In this document: positions 18,997-27,996 of the stretch, one piece after another
Numbering within the stretch: position 1 is the first letter of the stretch
Layout: each line of letters starts with the position of its first letter
Notes under the pieces: generated by a model
What the model saw: the letters and a program-made list of their open reading frames with translations, nothing else
The model's database searches: none
Told to the model about the DNA's origin: nothing
Source: WHSW01 sp963851045
GTDB lineage: Bacteria; Actinomycetota; Thermoleophilia; Solirubrobacterales; 70-9
Assembly: GCA_963851045.1 (NCBI GenBank)
Contig: CAWKNC010000001.1
Coordinates: forward strand, 1-64,000
Length of the DNA: 64,000 nt
Direction of reading: 5' to 3'
Made by a program: the position numbers and the translations under genes

Positions 18997-20175
18997 TCAG
19001 AGAGAGCCTGCACCCGCCCGATCGCGCTCACGAAGGATGTCCGCATAAATCGTCGCGTAGCTGCTCGCGACGGCGGCCACTGAGTATTTGCGGCGCGCGG
19101 CGGCAACGGCGCGCGCCGCCATCTCCGAGCGGCTCTGAGGGCTCTCCTGCAGCGCCTCCAGCGCATTCGCCAGCTTTTCCGGCCGCTCGGCCTCGACGAC
19201 GACGCCGAGATCGTCGGGCTCCAAGATCTCCGGAATGATCCCGGATCTCGTAGCGACACAAGGAAGACCACAAGCCATCGCCTGAAGCAGAGCGTGGGCG
19301 TCGTGCTCTTCGTGATCAGGCAGGCGCCGCGCCGGCAGAACGAAGAGGTCGAGTCCGCGCAGAAATCCGGCGACCTCGTCCATCGCGACCGGCGCTTCAA
19401 CCGTCAGCCACGGGTGAACGCGGCTGAGGACGAGCAAGCGATCCCCGAGGTCGCCCGCCCCCAGCAGCTTGAGGCGCGTCGGGTAGTCGCGTTCGTTGAG
19501 CATAGAAACCGCCTCCACCAGGTCCATCACACCTTTCTCGGCGCTAAGCCGACCACAGAATCCAACAACTGGCGGGTTACCGAGCGGCGCCGGCGTGTCT
19601 TGCGCCGGTTGAAAGACGGAAGTATCGACACCCACCCGTGTGGCGACGGCGATCGCCTCGCGGGAGATCCCGAACTCCTGCTGATACACGCTGGCGGCCA
19701 TCTCGCTGGCCGCGATGAGCCCATCAGCGCGACACAGGCCGGCTCTGGCCATGCGCCACTTCATCGATCCGAGGGCACCGGGGTACCTACGGTAAGTGTT
19801 CTTCTTAACCCCGCAGACGACCTGCGCAGTAGGCACCAGCGTCTTAACTGTCGCAAGTGTCTGCCAAAAGATCGTCGCCCATGGTTCGTAATTTATGTGC
19901 ACTATGTCCGGGCGCAGGTCACGTAGTCCCAGAGTTGCTGAAAGCAACAGGTACTGACTTCCGAACAGCGAGATCCTTCGGTAGGTGGAGAAGCTCGCCG
20001 AACTACTGCGCAGCCTGTAGTCGGGGAACACGGTGATGTGGGCGCGGTCCGGCGCGACCAGGCGCAGCTCGCAGTGCTTGCCGATTTCGTCAACCTGCTT
20101 GCGGAGTCCTGGCTCCAGATAGCCGTGCGAGATCAGCAGGACGCGGGGACGACTCTGATCTGCGGAGCGAATCAC
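18997..20175 (-). CDS. Glycosyltransferase family 4
   Basis: GT-B transferase of about 392 residues. The N-terminal domain opens PRVLLISHGYLEPGLRKQVD and the donor-binding domain has VVGFCGRLSAEKGVMDLVEA and ALLQAMACGLPCVATRSGI with the expected acidic site nearby. The frame stays open upstream to 20238, but the GTG at 20175 overlaps the flippase stop by four bases (GTGA) and gives a family-like N-terminus, so I use it. The overlap implies translational coupling to the flippase gene. Confidence 0.9.
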   Translation of the reverse strand: MIRSADQSRPRVLLISHGYLEPGLRKQVDEIGKHCELRLVAPDRAHITVFPDYRLRSSSASFSTYRRISLFGSQYLLLSATLGLRDLRPDIVHINYEPWATIFWQTLATVKTLVPTAQVVCGVKKNTYRRYPGALGSMKWRMARAGLCRADGLIAASEMAASVYQQEFGISREAIAVATRVGVDTSVFQPAQDTPAPLGNPPVVGFCGRLSAEKGVMDLVEAVSMLNERDYPTRLKLLGAGDLGDRLLVLSRVHPWLTVEAPVAMDEVAGFLRGLDLFVLPARRLPDHEEHDAHALLQAMACGLPCVATRSGIIPEILEPDDLGVVVEAERPEKLANALEALQESPQSRSEMAARAVAAARRKYSVAAVASSYATIYADILRERDRAGAGSL

Positions 20176-21563
20176 GTAACCACGTCTCCCGTTGCGACGG
20201 GCGCGACGCCGGGAGGCGCGTCGTGGATCTCGCGCCACGCGGGCGGTACGGTGCCAGCCGAGCGCGCCCGAAGCAGGCCCCCTACCAGAATCGTGAACGC
20301 TAGGGCAGAAGACGCCACGAGCGAGTAAGCCACACCGTCGAGGCCGAAGGCCGGAACGAAAACAGCAAACAGCGGCACCACCGAGATGAACGCGAAGACC
20401 TCGGCGATGCTACCGAGACCGGGGTAGCCCGCTCCCCGGGCGGCGTCTGCGAGCACGCGTCGGGCACAGAACAGGCTCGTCGCGATCAGGAGGTTGCGGG
20501 AAACCTCGCCAGCGACCGCGAACTCGGCGCCAAACAGGAAGGTCGCTAGCGTCGGTGCTGCCAGCCACAGCGGTACGACTGCGACCAACGAGAACGGCAG
20601 CGAAAGCCAGAAGAACCGCCACATTGCGCGCGTCGCGAGCGCATGCGTCGGCTGACGAGCGACGATCGGGCTGGCGACGATCCCGAAGCTCTGCGCGATG
20701 AATCGTGGGAGGTTGGTGAAGGCGAGTGCCGCCACGTAGTAGCCGAGCGCGGTCGGCGCCAGAAAAAGTGCCACGACTGACTGATCGACTCGGTAGGTCT
20801 CGACCGGCGGCGCGCCACCGAACATCGCTTTACGCCCGAACCTCAAGATCGCCGGCCTCGTCGGCGGGTCTCCCTCACCCGTCTCAGCGACTCGGGTGGC
20901 TCTGAGGGCCGCCCCCCTCGTCCCCAGCGTGAATAGCGATCGACTCAGGGCCCAGCCCGCGGCGTATGGCAGGAAGTCGGTAACCCCCAGCGCGAGAAGA
21001 AAGAGGGCCATCAAAGCGAATGACCCGTTCGGGGCGAGCCGCCATAGATTGAAGGTCTTGAACTCCCGCAGGCCTTGGAGCACGCTCAGCTCGCACCTTC
21101 GGAACACGGCCGGGGCAACCGAGGCCGCCGTCATCGCGGCTCCGATCTGCACGTAGCTGGGGTCGTTGTAGGTGAGCAATGCCAAGACGATCCCAGCCGC
21201 AACGCTCGCGAGGATCGCCTGGAGCGCAATGGGGCCCCGGACCGACGCGACTATCCGCGCAGCCGCTGTCGGTACGCGCGCGATCGAGTACGTGAGTGCA
21301 TAAGGGATTCCCAAGCCACCCAGCTGCCAGGCGATTGCCGCGACCAGAGTCAGTAACGCCATGTAGCCCCGGTTCTCCGGACCGAGCGCGCGGGCCAGCA
21401 GGATGCCGGTGAGAAACAGCGTCACCTGCAGTCCGGCGCCCCCGAGCAATGTCGTCCCGAGGGCCCGAGCAAGTGATCGTCGCGAGCGAAGCCCAGGGGG
21501 AAGCTGGGAGCGCAGGCGTGTGTCCGGCTCCCCCGACACACTGCGCGCACGCCGCGGGCTCAT
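20172..21563 (-). CDS. Wzx-like polysaccharide flippase (MATE/MVF superfamily)
   Basis: Membrane protein of 463 residues with about 12-14 hydrophobic segments, for example TLLGGAGLQVTLFLTGILLA near residue 37 and VVPLFAVFVPAFGLDGVAYS near the end. It has the lipopolysaccharide-biosynthesis-protein architecture and moves undecaprenyl-linked repeat units across the membrane. The segment GPENRGYMALLTLVAAIAWQ is typical of polysaccharide synthesis flippases. It starts 22 bases after the second sulfotransferase gene and overlaps the next GT4 start by 4 bases. Flippase, polymerase and co-polymerase together define a Wzx/Wzy-dependent system. Confidence 0.88.
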   Translation of the reverse strand: MSPRRARSVSGEPDTRLRSQLPPGLRSRRSLARALGTTLLGGAGLQVTLFLTGILLARALGPENRGYMALLTLVAAIAWQLGGLGIPYALTYSIARVPTAAARIVASVRGPIALQAILASVAAGIVLALLTYNDPSYVQIGAAMTAASVAPAVFRRCELSVLQGLREFKTFNLWRLAPNGSFALMALFLLALGVTDFLPYAAGWALSRSLFTLGTRGAALRATRVAETGEGDPPTRPAILRFGRKAMFGGAPPVETYRVDQSVVALFLAPTALGYYVAALAFTNLPRFIAQSFGIVASPIVARQPTHALATRAMWRFFWLSLPFSLVAVVPLWLAAPTLATFLFGAEFAVAGEVSRNLLIATSLFCARRVLADAARGAGYPGLGSIAEVFAFISVVPLFAVFVPAFGLDGVAYSLVASSALAFTILVGGLLRARSAGTVPPAWREIHDAPPGVAPVATGDVVT

Positions 21564-21585
21564 CCGGATCTATGGATGCAGGTGC

Positions 21586-22494
21586 CTACGGCTCGTATCC
21601 GTAGGCACCGAGCAACTCAGCATCGATGCTCGCATTGAAGGCGGCGAGGGTGCTCTGGTCCAACCGCTCGCGCCACTCCCCGATGACCCCTGCGCGGAAG
21701 GTGGCGGACGTCGGAGACCAGGCTTTATCGGCAATCTGCTGCGCACCGTCAGCGTCTACCGGCTGGCCGATATGAGTTCCGATCTCCCTAATCGTGTCCA
21801 ACTGAGCCCGTGACGACCCGCCGCCTCGCTCGCCGACCAGATCCTCGAATCGGCATCGCAGGACGCCGGGCGCGGTCAGCCAGGGCTTGAAGCCTTCGAG
21901 TCGTCCCCTCAGCGGAACTCGACCCGGTCCATTCGAGTCCGGGGGGTAGCCGTTGATGATCGCCATATCCCGCTGCAGATCGGTGGTGAACTCCTCGGTG
22001 AAGCGCCGATGGGACGGGTGACGACGTAGCCGAGCGATGTACGCGCCGCTCGAAACGACGATGTCACGCGGATCTCGGACGATGAAAATGGACCTGTATC
22101 CCAGCTGGTCAAGGATCTCGAAGATCTCCGGATGACCCCAGATATGCGTGGTTACGTACTGCCCGGTCTTCGCTCTGCTATCGAGCAACCGGCGAACCAG
22201 ATCCCAGTCGATGTTCGAGCTACTTTCAACCAGGTCGTCGTGGTCGCGGAGGATCCGCTTCTTCATCAGGTGAAGACCAGCAATGCGGACCCCGGGGAAC
22301 TGGTCCAGGGCAGTCATCAGAAGGTGGGTGCCGGCCTTCGGGAGGCTGTTGACGAAGATCCTCGATCCCTGCCCTGAGCGGGCCATCCGAGCACGCAGTC
22401 TCAGCGCGTTGACCCGATAGTCCACCAACCGCTGATTCTGCCCAGCCCACCGCCTGCCCTTTCCGGTCAGTCGTCGGAGTTGCGAACTGGTCAT
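21586..22494 (-). CDS. Sulfotransferase domain protein
   Basis: 302-residue PAPS-dependent sulfotransferase. The 5'-phosphosulfate loop is RIFVNSLPKAGTHLLMTAL and the 3'-phosphate site is SIFIVRDPRDIVVSSGAY, with Arg and Ser in place. The SLPKAGTH/RDPRD form resembles the cytosolic/aryl Sulfotransfer_1 branch more than the heparan-type enzyme at 13091, so the two are distant paralogues. It is the first gene of the minus-strand polysaccharide operon and is divergent from the DUF1800 gene. Confidence 0.85.
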   Translation of the reverse strand: MTSSQLRRLTGKGRRWAGQNQRLVDYRVNALRLRARMARSGQGSRIFVNSLPKAGTHLLMTALDQFPGVRIAGLHLMKKRILRDHDDLVESSSNIDWDLVRRLLDSRAKTGQYVTTHIWGHPEIFEILDQLGYRSIFIVRDPRDIVVSSGAYIARLRRHPSHRRFTEEFTTDLQRDMAIINGYPPDSNGPGRVPLRGRLEGFKPWLTAPGVLRCRFEDLVGERGGGSSRAQLDTIREIGTHIGQPVDADGAQQIADKAWSPTSATFRAGVIGEWRERLDQSTLAAFNASIDAELLGAYGYEP

Positions 22495-22626
22495 GATCGC
22501 CGATGGGGCAGCGAGGACGTACTCGACACGGGTCGAATGCTAGCGGCGAGTCGGGTGGCCGGCGACGCCTCCAACGGCTATTGGACAAGGCAGGAAAGGG
22601 GGGCTGGCCGGGGTACCATCGCTGAG

Positions 22627-23973
22627 GTGCCTGAGCTCCCTTCCTACCGCGGACGTTTCGGAGAGAGGGAGGCCACGCGTCTCCTATGGCGGGCTGGCTT
22701 TGGACCACGACCCGGAGAAGCGCGTCGGCTCGCCGCTCGATTCAATCTGGAAGGAGCGGTCCACGCGCTCACCAGACCAAGGCACCGGCTGCGGCTGCGC
22801 GGCCCCGAGCCGGTCGACGAGGCTGGGCTTCCAATTGCGCCGTTCGATGCCACGGGGCACGACCTGCTCTGGTGGCTAGACCGCATGGTCCGAACCAACC
22901 GACCCTTTGAGGAACGCATGGCCTTGGTCTGGCACGACTGGTTCGCAACCGGGTACGTCGGCGCTCAACGGCATTCAATCCGCCAAGCCGATCTCTTTCG
23001 ACGCCGTGGCCGCGGTTCTTTCCTTGATCTTCTACTCGCGGTTACAACGGACCCGGCGATGCTCATCTGGCTCTCAGGTATCAAGAACACCAAGGCGTCC
23101 CCCAACGAGAACTTCGCTCGCGAGCTCATGGAACTGTTCACGCTTGGCGCCTCGAACGATGCCGGTCGCCCTTACTCTGAGGATGACGTGCGCGAACATG
23201 CTCGCGCGCTAACCGGGTGGCGAGCGAACTATGTCGATGATCTCGGCCTGCAGGGGTTTGCCTTCGACCCCAGCCGCCACGATGGTGGCCGTAAGACCAT
23301 CTTTGGTCAGAGGGGTCATTTCGACTGGGCTGACTCGTGCCGGCTGTGTGTCCAGCACCGAGCGCATAAGACGTTCTTCGTCCAGAAGTTGTGGAGTTAC
23401 TTCATCCCAACCCCACCCCCGCCGAAAACCCTCAAAGCGCTCGAGCGCCTTTATCTTCGTAAGGGGCACAAGATACGACCCGTCGTCGAGGCGATCCTGA
23501 TGCACCCAGCATTTTATCGTGGACCGGCGATGGTCAAGCCGCCGGCTGTGTTCATTGCGGGAATGCTGCGGGCGCGGAATCGTGGCATTCAGAGCGAGCG
23601 TTGGACCTACTTCTCCAAGCTCGCCGGCCAGCGGCTGTTTCGTCCGCCGAACGTCTCGGGCTGGAACGATGAGCGATGGCTCGACACGTCTACCTTTCGC
23701 GGCCGCTGGTTCGCCGCAAGCGAGGTTGCCGGATACGACGTGATCGACAAGACGGCCCCGTACGCGGAGGAGGACCCGGAGACGGCGGTCGCGAATGCAC
23801 TTCGATTCTGGGGCGATCCGGAGGTTCGTACCACCACCAGCAATGAGCTTGTGCGCTACGCGGTGGCGGTCGAAGAACTGGCGGTCGGTAATCGCCGAAG
23901 TTCGTACCAGGCGATGCGCCAGAACGCCTTGCGGATGCTAGTCGCGACGGCTCCCGAGCAGCAGACATGTTGA
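22627..23973 (+). CDS. DUF1800 family protein
   Basis: About 448 residues from the GTG at 22627. The frame extends upstream to 22480, but that would overlap the divergent sulfotransferase start and adds an unconserved N-terminus. A purine-rich run (gaaaggggggctgg) lies about 25 bases before 22627. Conserved DUF1800 segments are visible: ATRLLWRAGFGPRPGE at the start, MALVWHDWFATG, the strongly conserved NENFARELMELFTLG, and FRPPNVSGWNDERWLDTST. The biochemical role of DUF1800 is not established. It almost always sits beside a DUF1501 gene, as here (gap 6 bases), and the pair is followed by a cupredoxin gene. No clear signal peptide is visible. Confidence 0.88.
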   Translation: MPELPSYRGRFGEREATRLLWRAGFGPRPGEARRLAARFNLEGAVHALTRPRHRLRLRGPEPVDEAGLPIAPFDATGHDLLWWLDRMVRTNRPFEERMALVWHDWFATGYVGAQRHSIRQADLFRRRGRGSFLDLLLAVTTDPAMLIWLSGIKNTKASPNENFARELMELFTLGASNDAGRPYSEDDVREHARALTGWRANYVDDLGLQGFAFDPSRHDGGRKTIFGQRGHFDWADSCRLCVQHRAHKTFFVQKLWSYFIPTPPPPKTLKALERLYLRKGHKIRPVVEAILMHPAFYRGPAMVKPPAVFIAGMLRARNRGIQSERWTYFSKLAGQRLFRPPNVSGWNDERWLDTSTFRGRWFAASEVAGYDVIDKTAPYAEEDPETAVANALRFWGDPEVRTTTSNELVRYAVAVEELAVGNRRSSYQAMRQNALRMLVATAPEQQTC

Positions 23974-23979
23974 ACCACT

Positions 23980-25344
23980 ATGGCCTGTAATCACTGCGAC
24001 GAATTCGGGCGTTCCCACATCATGCATCGGGCCGTTGCGCAGGCCGGAAGCGGACTTCCCTCGATCGAGCCCGGCATGCCGCTTCCGGCGGGAACCGGCC
24101 TCAGCCGTCGATCGTTTCTATTGCACTCCTCGGTCGCGATGCTCTCGGTCTACGGCGCGTCGAGACTCGGGCTTGGCGGAATCGAGTCAGGAATCGCCCA
24201 GGCAGCGGGTTCGGGTGAGCGCACCCTCGTCTCGATCTTCCTCGAGGGCGGTATCGACTCGATCTCGGTACTCGCGCCGGTGACCGATCCCCTCTATCGC
24301 TCACTACGACCGACGCTCGCGCTCGGCGAAGGCGAAGGAACGCCATTCAGCGAGGATCCTGGCCTTCGCTGGCACCCGGCGGCCGCAAGCCTCGATCAGC
24401 TGCACCGCGCAGGCAAGGTGGCGGTGCTACCGGCGGTCGGCTATGCGGACGCGGACCAATCACACTTCACTTCCCGCCACTACTGGGAGGTGGGCACACC
24501 CAACGCGGGCGAGAACACGGGCTGGATGGGACGTCTACTGGACCTGATCGGAACTGACGACAACCCGTTGCAGGGACTCTCGCTTGATGGACTGCTCTCT
24601 CCGGCGCTGGCAAGTGGCGTCGTGCCGGTCTCGGCGATTGACGGTCCTGCCTACGCGCTCTCCACCAAGAACGTCATCGGGCCGCCGGCGGAGCTCATGT
24701 TCGACTCAGTTCAACGCCTGGGCCTCGGGGCCGACGGCGACGCGGGTCGCGAAACCGCCGGATCCGCCGCGAGCCAGGCGATGCAGCTCAGGCGCGAGCT
24801 GGCGCCGTTCTCCGAGACGACGATTGCGCAGCCCGTCCCTTACCCAGAAGGAGATGACGACACGTTGCCGAGCGGCCTTGCGGCTTTGTCGGCGATGCTC
24901 GCAGCGGGCCTGCCCATCCGCTGCGCAGCCATCTCCTCTCCAAACAACTTCGACACCCACGCCAGCCAGCGCGAAACATTCGCTGGGGACCTTCGGTTCG
25001 CGGCCGACTCGATAGCGGCGTTTCAGGCGGATCTAGAAGCGCGGGGCGTGGCCGACAGAGTCCTGACACTCGTGTGGTCGGAGTTTGGGCGGCGACCGAA
25101 ACAGAACGACAACGGCACCGACCATGGCGCCGCTGGCGTCGGGTTCGTGATCGGCTCGCGCGTCCGCGGTCAGATGATCGGCGAGTTCCCCGGGCTCGCG
25201 CAGCTGGACGAGGACGAGAACCTTCGTATGACCTCGGATTTCCGGTCCCTCTACTGCTCGATCGTCGAGCAGTGGTTCGGGGTCGACGCGGCGGCGGTGA
25301 TACCTGGCGCCGCCGGGTTAACCCGTCCCGGGCTCATCCTGTGA
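23980..25344 (+). CDS. DUF1501 family protein with Tat-type signal
   Basis: 454 residues. Near residue 43 it has SRRSFLLHSSVAMLSVYGAS, a twin-arginine export signal followed by a hydrophobic stretch, so it is probably exported folded. Residues 80-450 form a DUF1501 domain of the alkaline-phosphatase/sulfatase-like fold: LVSIFLEGGIDSISVLAP, SHFTSRHYWEVG, then TLVWSEFGRRPKQNDNGTDH near the C-terminus with the Asp/His metal-site pattern. Enzymatic activity is unproven for the family. The N-terminal MACNHCDEFGRSH has two cysteines and a histidine before the signal, which is odd for an exported protein. The next gene overlaps by 4 bases. Confidence 0.88.
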   Translation: MACNHCDEFGRSHIMHRAVAQAGSGLPSIEPGMPLPAGTGLSRRSFLLHSSVAMLSVYGASRLGLGGIESGIAQAAGSGERTLVSIFLEGGIDSISVLAPVTDPLYRSLRPTLALGEGEGTPFSEDPGLRWHPAAASLDQLHRAGKVAVLPAVGYADADQSHFTSRHYWEVGTPNAGENTGWMGRLLDLIGTDDNPLQGLSLDGLLSPALASGVVPVSAIDGPAYALSTKNVIGPPAELMFDSVQRLGLGADGDAGRETAGSAASQAMQLRRELAPFSETTIAQPVPYPEGDDDTLPSGLAALSAMLAAGLPIRCAAISSPNNFDTHASQRETFAGDLRFAADSIAAFQADLEARGVADRVLTLVWSEFGRRPKQNDNGTDHGAAGVGFVIGSRVRGQMIGEFPGLAQLDEDENLRMTSDFRSLYCSIVEQWFGVDAAAVIPGAAGLTRPGLIL

Positions 25345-25796
25345 GCCGTTTCACCGTCGTTTCGGCGTGCGCAGCGCTGGTCGTCACTGCCTGCGCAGGC
25401 GTTGCGCCTGCAAAGTCCTTAGAGAGGACGCCGGATCGTGTCCAGGCTCGGGGCTCCGAGTTCGACCTACTGCTGTCGAAACGCCGAGTTCGGCCCGGTC
25501 AGGTGATCACCGAGTTCCTCAATGCAGGTCAAGACCCCCATGACCTCAGGATGCAACGTGTCGGTCGCTTCGGAACCCCCATCGGTGTTGAGCTCGGCGT
25601 GGGGGTCCTCGATCCAGGAGAGAACGCGGACTTCAAGGCCCGGCTGCGCAAGCGCTCGAAGTACCTTCTCTGGTGCTCGATCGACGACCATCGTCAGCGA
25701 GGCATGGAGGCAACACTCCGGACGAAGAGACATCAGCGCGAGCATCAAGGCGGCAACAGCGGGCCGCCGGGGACGCGGCGCTTCCCTCGAGGCTGA
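25341..25796 (+). CDS. Exported cupredoxin-like (type 1 copper) protein
   Basis: Starts at GTG overlapping the DUF1501 stop (GTGA). The N-terminal hydrophobic segment VVSACAALVVTACAGVAPA is a signal sequence and may be a lipobox-type signal with Cys. The body has the cupredoxin ligand pattern: His in QDPHDLRM, then LWCSIDDHRQRGM with Cys, His and Met in the spacing of plastocyanin/azurin type 1 copper sites. At about 151 residues it is one cupredoxin domain plus a basic tail. Being translationally coupled to DUF1501, it probably works with the DUF1800/DUF1501 pair outside the membrane as an electron carrier or copper donor; this is inference from context. Confidence 0.8.
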   Translation: MSRFTVVSACAALVVTACAGVAPAKSLERTPDRVQARGSEFDLLLSKRRVRPGQVITEFLNAGQDPHDLRMQRVGRFGTPIGVELGVGVLDPGENADFKARLRKRSKYLLWCSIDDHRQRGMEATLRTKRHQREHQGGNSGPPGTRRFPRG

Positions 25797-25828
25797 CCAC
25801 CGGCCGCGTTCCGTTACGGTCCGCCGCG

Positions 25829-26094
25829 ATGCGCCAGGTCGCCAGAAGACTTAAGGACGGCGCCCTCGAACTCGTCGAAGTCCCGGAGCCCAGCGCGGCG
25901 CCGGGCCACGTGCTGGTGGAGGTCGCTGCGTCTGTGATCAGCGTCGGCACCGAACGGGCGACGCTCGAGGCGGCTGAGAAGAACTTCTCGCCAAGGCTCG
26001 AGCGCGCGCCGACCAGGCTCGACAGGTGATGGAACAGGGGAGGTCGGGCGCTTTCGGCCTCAGGGCGGCACGCAGCCCGACCGCCTGTCGCTGA
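25829..26094 (+). pseudogene. N-terminal fragment of a zinc-type bi-domain oxidoreductase
   Basis: Begins with ATG and reads MRQVARRLKDGALELVEVPE then VISVGTERATLEAAEKNF, the start of a medium-chain dehydrogenase/reductase of the bi-domain oxidoreductase kind often found in exopolysaccharide clusters. A frame break near 25990 follows; the next frame continues LAKARARADQARQVMEQ as the family does. After that the similarity ends and a stop follows at about 26094. Roughly 85 residues of a protein that should exceed 350 are present. The next 140 bases hold nothing I recognise. Either a real truncation or a contig break is possible. Confidence 0.65.
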
Positions 26095-26235
26095 AGAGCG
26101 GCGACGCCCCCCGAAGGCAGGAATGAGACCGGCCGTCATGGCGACCGTGCACCCTCCGGCCACCCATCTCGCCGCCGTTGGCGCCTTCGAACTCCTACCG
26201 GCCTCCGAGACGCTTGAACATAGGCTCGTTCATCA

Positions 26236-27273
26236 TTACCCGACCGCTGCGCGAATCGCCGCCGCAAACGCGTCCACATCCGCCTCGGTCGTATCCCACG
26301 CGCACATCCAGCGCACCTCATCGCGAGCCTCGTCCCAGATGTAGAACGGATGCTCGCCGGGCAGCTCGCTCAGCAGCTTGTCGATCGCCTCGCGTGGCAG
26401 CCGCGCGAAGACGGCGTTGGCCTCGACCGGGTGGCTGATCTCGACGCCTTCGATCTTCTCGACCGCACTCGCGAGCCGTGCGGCCATCGCGTTGGCGTGG
26501 GTCGCGCTTCGCAACCAGAGGTCGTCTGAGAGCAACGCCTCGAACTGCACCGAGACGAAGCGCATCTTCGAAGCGAGCTGGCCGAGCTGCTTGCGGATGT
26601 AGGCGAAGTCGGTTGCGAGCTCGGGGTTGCAGACGACGACCGCCTCGCCGAAGACGAGGCCGTTCTTGGTGCCGCCGAACGAGACGATGTCGACGCCGGC
26701 GTCGGTCGTCAGCTCCCGCAGGGACACTCCGAGCGACGCCGCCGCGTTTGCGAGCCGCGCGCCGTCGACGTGTAGGTACATGCCGAGCTCGTGCGCGCGA
26801 TCCGCGATCGCGCGCGTCTCGTCGAGCGTGTAGACGGTGCCGAGCTCGGTCGCCTGCGTGATCGATACGACTCGCGGCTGGGCCTGGTGTTCGTCGCCGC
26901 GGCGCGGCTCCCAGGCGTCGAGCTGCTCTGGCGTGAGCTTGCCGTGCTCGGTCGGCACCGGCAGCAGCTTCACGCTCGCGTGGCGCTCCGGGGCTCCGCA
27001 CTCGTCGATGTGAAGATGGGCGCTCTCGGTGCAGATCACCGCTTCGTAGGGCCGGGTCAGCGCGTCGAGCGCGGCGACGTTGGCGCCGGTGCCGTTGAAC
27101 ATCGGCCAGCCGCGCGCGCCCTCACCGAAGTGCTCGCGAAACAGGGCCTCGGCGCGCTCGGTCCACGGATCGGATCCGTAGGAGCCCGCGTGGCCGACGT
27201 TGGCGGCGGCGATCGCGTCGATCACCTCGGGATGCGCGCCGGCGTGGTTGTCCGAAGCGAAGTCCGTGCTCAC
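26236..27273 (-). CDS. ltaE: Low-specificity L-threonine aldolase (PLP fold type I)
   Basis: PLP enzyme that cleaves L-threonine or L-allo-threonine to glycine and acetaldehyde. The start is the GTG at 27273, which overlaps the SDR stop by 4 bases (GTGA) and gives the family N-terminus STDFASDNHAGAHPEVIDAI. Visible sites: FNGTGANVAAL (phosphate cradle), HVDGARLANAAASLGV (cofactor Asp), and the PLP-lysine segment DIVSFGGTKNGLVFGEAV. At 345 residues it has normal length. The same frame runs far upstream of the true start inside the SDR gene, which is only overlap. Confidence 0.92.
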   Translation of the reverse strand: MSTDFASDNHAGAHPEVIDAIAAANVGHAGSYGSDPWTERAEALFREHFGEGARGWPMFNGTGANVAALDALTRPYEAVICTESAHLHIDECGAPERHASVKLLPVPTEHGKLTPEQLDAWEPRRGDEHQAQPRVVSITQATELGTVYTLDETRAIADRAHELGMYLHVDGARLANAAASLGVSLRELTTDAGVDIVSFGGTKNGLVFGEAVVVCNPELATDFAYIRKQLGQLASKMRFVSVQFEALLSDDLWLRSATHANAMAARLASAVEKIEGVEISHPVEANAVFARLPREAIDKLLSELPGEHPFYIWDEARDEVRWMCAWDTTEADVDAFAAAIRAAVG

Positions 27274-27986
27274 GGATGCAGCTCGAGCCGGGCGCCGTTC
27301 ATCTTCGCCGCGCCATCCGAGCACACATAGGCGATCGCGTCGGCGATGTCCTCGGCCGACGTGAAGGTCTTGTAGGGCTTGTCGGGGTTGGCCTCGCGCA
27401 TCTGCGGGGTGAGGATCGCGTTGATGACGACGATGTTCGCGGTCGCGTTCGACTCGGCCTTGCGAAAGCTGTCGGCGAGCGCCAGCGTCCACGCCTCGGC
27501 GGCCGCCTTCGTGGCTCCGTACGACGCGTTGGTGCCGTCGGGTCCCTGCGCCTGGGTCGAGGAGATCAGGATGAAGCGGCCGTGATCGCTTGCGGCCAGC
27601 TGCTCGTAGAAGGCGCGGGACGTGTGGATCAGCGTCCGCACCAGCACGTCGTGGAGAAACTCGTAGTCGTCGAGCGACGTCGTCGCCAGCGGTTCACCGC
27701 CCTTCCAGCCGCCGACGAGGTGAACGAGACCGTCGACCTTTCCGAAGCGCTCATTGAGAGCCTTGGCCCAGCCGATCGCGGCGTTCTCGTCGAGCAGGTC
27801 CACAACCTGTGCGTCGAGGCGCTCTGAGCCGAGCTCGAGCTCGGCGGCTAGTGCGTCGAGCTTTCCCTGGTCGCGGTCGGTCAGCGCGAGGGTCGCGCCC
27901 TCGTCCGCCAGTTCCCGCGCGGTCACGGGCCCAAGGCCGCCCGCGGCGCCAGCTATCGCAATCACGCGTCCGTCAAGTGAACCCAT
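27270..27986 (-). CDS. SDR family NAD(P)-dependent oxidoreductase
   Basis: Classical short-chain dehydrogenase of 238 residues. The nucleotide-binding motif is IAGAAGGLGPVTARELADEG. The active site has FILISSTQAQG (Ser) and YGATKAAAEAWTLALAD (Tyr-x3-Lys). The substrate is unknown. Start ATG at 27986, 10 bases after the upstream membrane-protein stop. It is translationally coupled to threonine aldolase, so it might act on a related amino-alcohol or aldehyde; that link is only contextual. Confidence 0.88.
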   Translation of the reverse strand: MGSLDGRVIAIAGAAGGLGPVTARELADEGATLALTDRDQGKLDALAAELELGSERLDAQVVDLLDENAAIGWAKALNERFGKVDGLVHLVGGWKGGEPLATTSLDDYEFLHDVLVRTLIHTSRAFYEQLAASDHGRFILISSTQAQGPDGTNASYGATKAAAEAWTLALADSFRKAESNATANIVVINAILTPQMREANPDKPYKTFTSAEDIADAIAYVCSDGAAKMNGARLELHP

Positions 27987-27996
27987 GCCGGAGAAC

